Shown here: one piece after another, positions 5,358 through 6,082 of the stretch
Numbering within the stretch: the stretch's first letter is position 1
Layout: each line of letters starts with the position of its first letter
Origin: Nitrososphaerota archaeon
GTDB taxonomy: Archaea; Thermoproteota; Nitrososphaeria; Nitrososphaerales; Gagatemarchaeaceae
Assembly (NCBI GenBank): GCA_016200025.1
Contig: JACQFO010000043.1
Coordinates: 1-6,082 of the forward strand
Length of the DNA: 6,082 nt
Direction: 5' to 3'
Program-made: the position numbers and the translations under genes
The notes under the pieces: generated by a model
What the model was told of the DNA's origin: nothing
Database searches by the model: none
The model's input: the letters and a program-made list of their open reading frames with translations, nothing else

Positions 5358-6082
5358 TGTGGCTCGATCGTGGCCGGGGGCTTCGAAGACACCGAGTACG
5401 CCACCCCCACCACTCCCTCGACCTCGTTAGTGATCCTGTCTGAAATCCTGCCCACCACTTCCGGGGGCAGCCTTGCCCAGTCGGCGGTCATCGCGTCGAC
5501 GGACTCCACGACCTTCACGGTGACCTGAGACCCGAGCCGCCTTTCGTCGCCGAGGACTCCCGTCACCTTGTCGTCCCCCACATAGGCGAACGCCTGCCAG
5601 ACCCTGTCGTAGTATCCTTCCTCAGCCAGGACCTCCTCCACTATCCTGCCTGCCTCTCTGGCGATTAACAGCTTCTCCTTCGTCACCTCACCCACCACCC
5701 TCACCGCCAGCCCCGGCCCGGGGAACGGGTGCCTCCCCAGCACCTTCTTCGGCAGCCCCAGCAGGCCCCCGAGCTCCCTCACCTCGTCCTTGTACAGCTC
5801 CCTCAGCGGCTCCACCACATTCATCGAAAGCCCCCTCGGGAGCCCTCCCACGTTGTGGTGCGTCTTGATGACCGACGCAGGCCCGGTCGACCTCCCGCTC
5901 TCTATCACGTCGGGATAGAGCGTCCCCTGGGCCAGGTGCGCGAAGGGCCCCTCCTTGCTGGCGAAGTTCTCGAAGGCGTCGGCGAAGGCCTTGCCCACTT
6001 TCCTTCTCTTCTCCTCGGGGTCTCGCACGCCCCTGAGCGCGGAGAGGAACTCCTCGGAGGCGTCCACCACCTCGAGGCCCAC
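5354..6082 (-). CDS. guaA: GMP synthase (glutamine-hydrolysing), ATP-pyrophosphatase C-terminal part, partial
   Basis: The C-terminal ~242 residues of the synthetase part of GMP synthase, which adenylates XMP and aminates it to GMP. The frame is open to the right edge, where the codon is an internal GTG; the start and any fused glutaminase domain lie outside. Typical motifs in order: GTLYPDVIES, the lid motif VIKTHHNVGGLP, the RHPFPGPGLAVRVVGEVT block, the DAMTADWARLP segment, and the C-terminal SSKPPATIE that closes the XMP site in the dimerisation domain. The family usually ends PPATIEWE; here the end is PPATIEPQ, a minor variation. Some archaea encode the glutaminase and synthetase as separate genes, and this fragment cannot show which arrangement applies. 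The stop TGA (5354-5356) is overlapped by the GTG start of the deaminase-family gene downstream, so the two are likely one transcript. Confidence 0.96.
   Translation of the reverse strand: MGLEVVDASEEFLSALRGVRDPEEKRRKVGKAFADAFENFASKEGPFAHLAQGTLYPDVIESGRSTGPASVIKTHHNVGGLPRGLSMNVVEPLRELYKDEVRELGGLLGLPKKVLGRHPFPGPGLAVRVVGEVTKEKLLIAREAGRIVEEVLAEEGYYDRVWQAFAYVGDDKVTGVLGDERRLGSQVTVKVVESVDAMTADWARLPPEVVGRISDRITNEVEGVVGVAYSVSSKPPATIEPQ

Noticed and set aside
4719..5528. Long plus-strand open frames (4495-5100 and 4719-5528) opposite the deaminase and guaA genes.
   Set aside because: Their products are low-complexity Pro/Arg/Leu- or Ser-rich shadows; the minus strand holds complete catalytic motifs.
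1..6082. tRNA, rRNA, CRISPR repeats, insertion sequences or riboswitches.
   Set aside because: No clover-leaf, regular short repeats, transposase signature or sizeable non-coding leader was seen; the largest gaps are 45 and 49 bases.

Overview
The window is archaeal, probably from the TACK side and most like Nitrososphaeria/Thaumarchaeota-related lineages. The evidence is the gene order rpoA2 - rpl30e - nusA - rpsL - rpsG, the archaeal-type L30e and S1-less NusA, a thaumarchaeal-looking S7, and TATA-type promoter sequence. Host genes are GC-rich with mostly G/C-ending codons. The phylum-level call is an inference from remembered protein signatures, not a tree.

Positions 1-3603, plus strand: a transcription/translation gene string. 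It holds the C-terminal end of RNA polymerase subunit A'' (cut by the left edge), ribosomal protein L30e, the two-KH-domain NusA, ribosomal protein S12 and ribosomal protein S7. The outstanding feature is rpsL. It is interrupted at its most conserved point (…NSAIRK / CVRIQ…) by a 509-residue intein carrying a LAGLIDADG endonuclease and a helix-turn-helix segment. In addition, roughly the first 45 residues of S12 and any in-frame start codon are absent. In their place are a 45-base gap after nusA, a strong archaeal TATA box (TTTAAATA, 1131-1138) and then S12 coding sequence starting in mid-protein. This could be an assembly gap, a real deletion, or a split gene whose 5' part lies elsewhere; the window alone cannot decide.

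Positions 3596-6082, minus strand, convergent with rpsG: guaA (GMP synthase C-terminal part, cut by the right edge) overlaps by 4 bases an adenosine-deaminase-family gene, making a small purine-metabolism unit. A 49-base gap then leads to a short alpha/beta-hydrolase-fold protein that lacks both a cap domain and the nucleophile serine. Its stop codon and that of rpsG lie within one 18-base inverted repeat.

There is no gene-free stretch above 300 bases, and I saw no tRNA, rRNA, CRISPR array or insertion sequence. The only mobile element visible is the intein.
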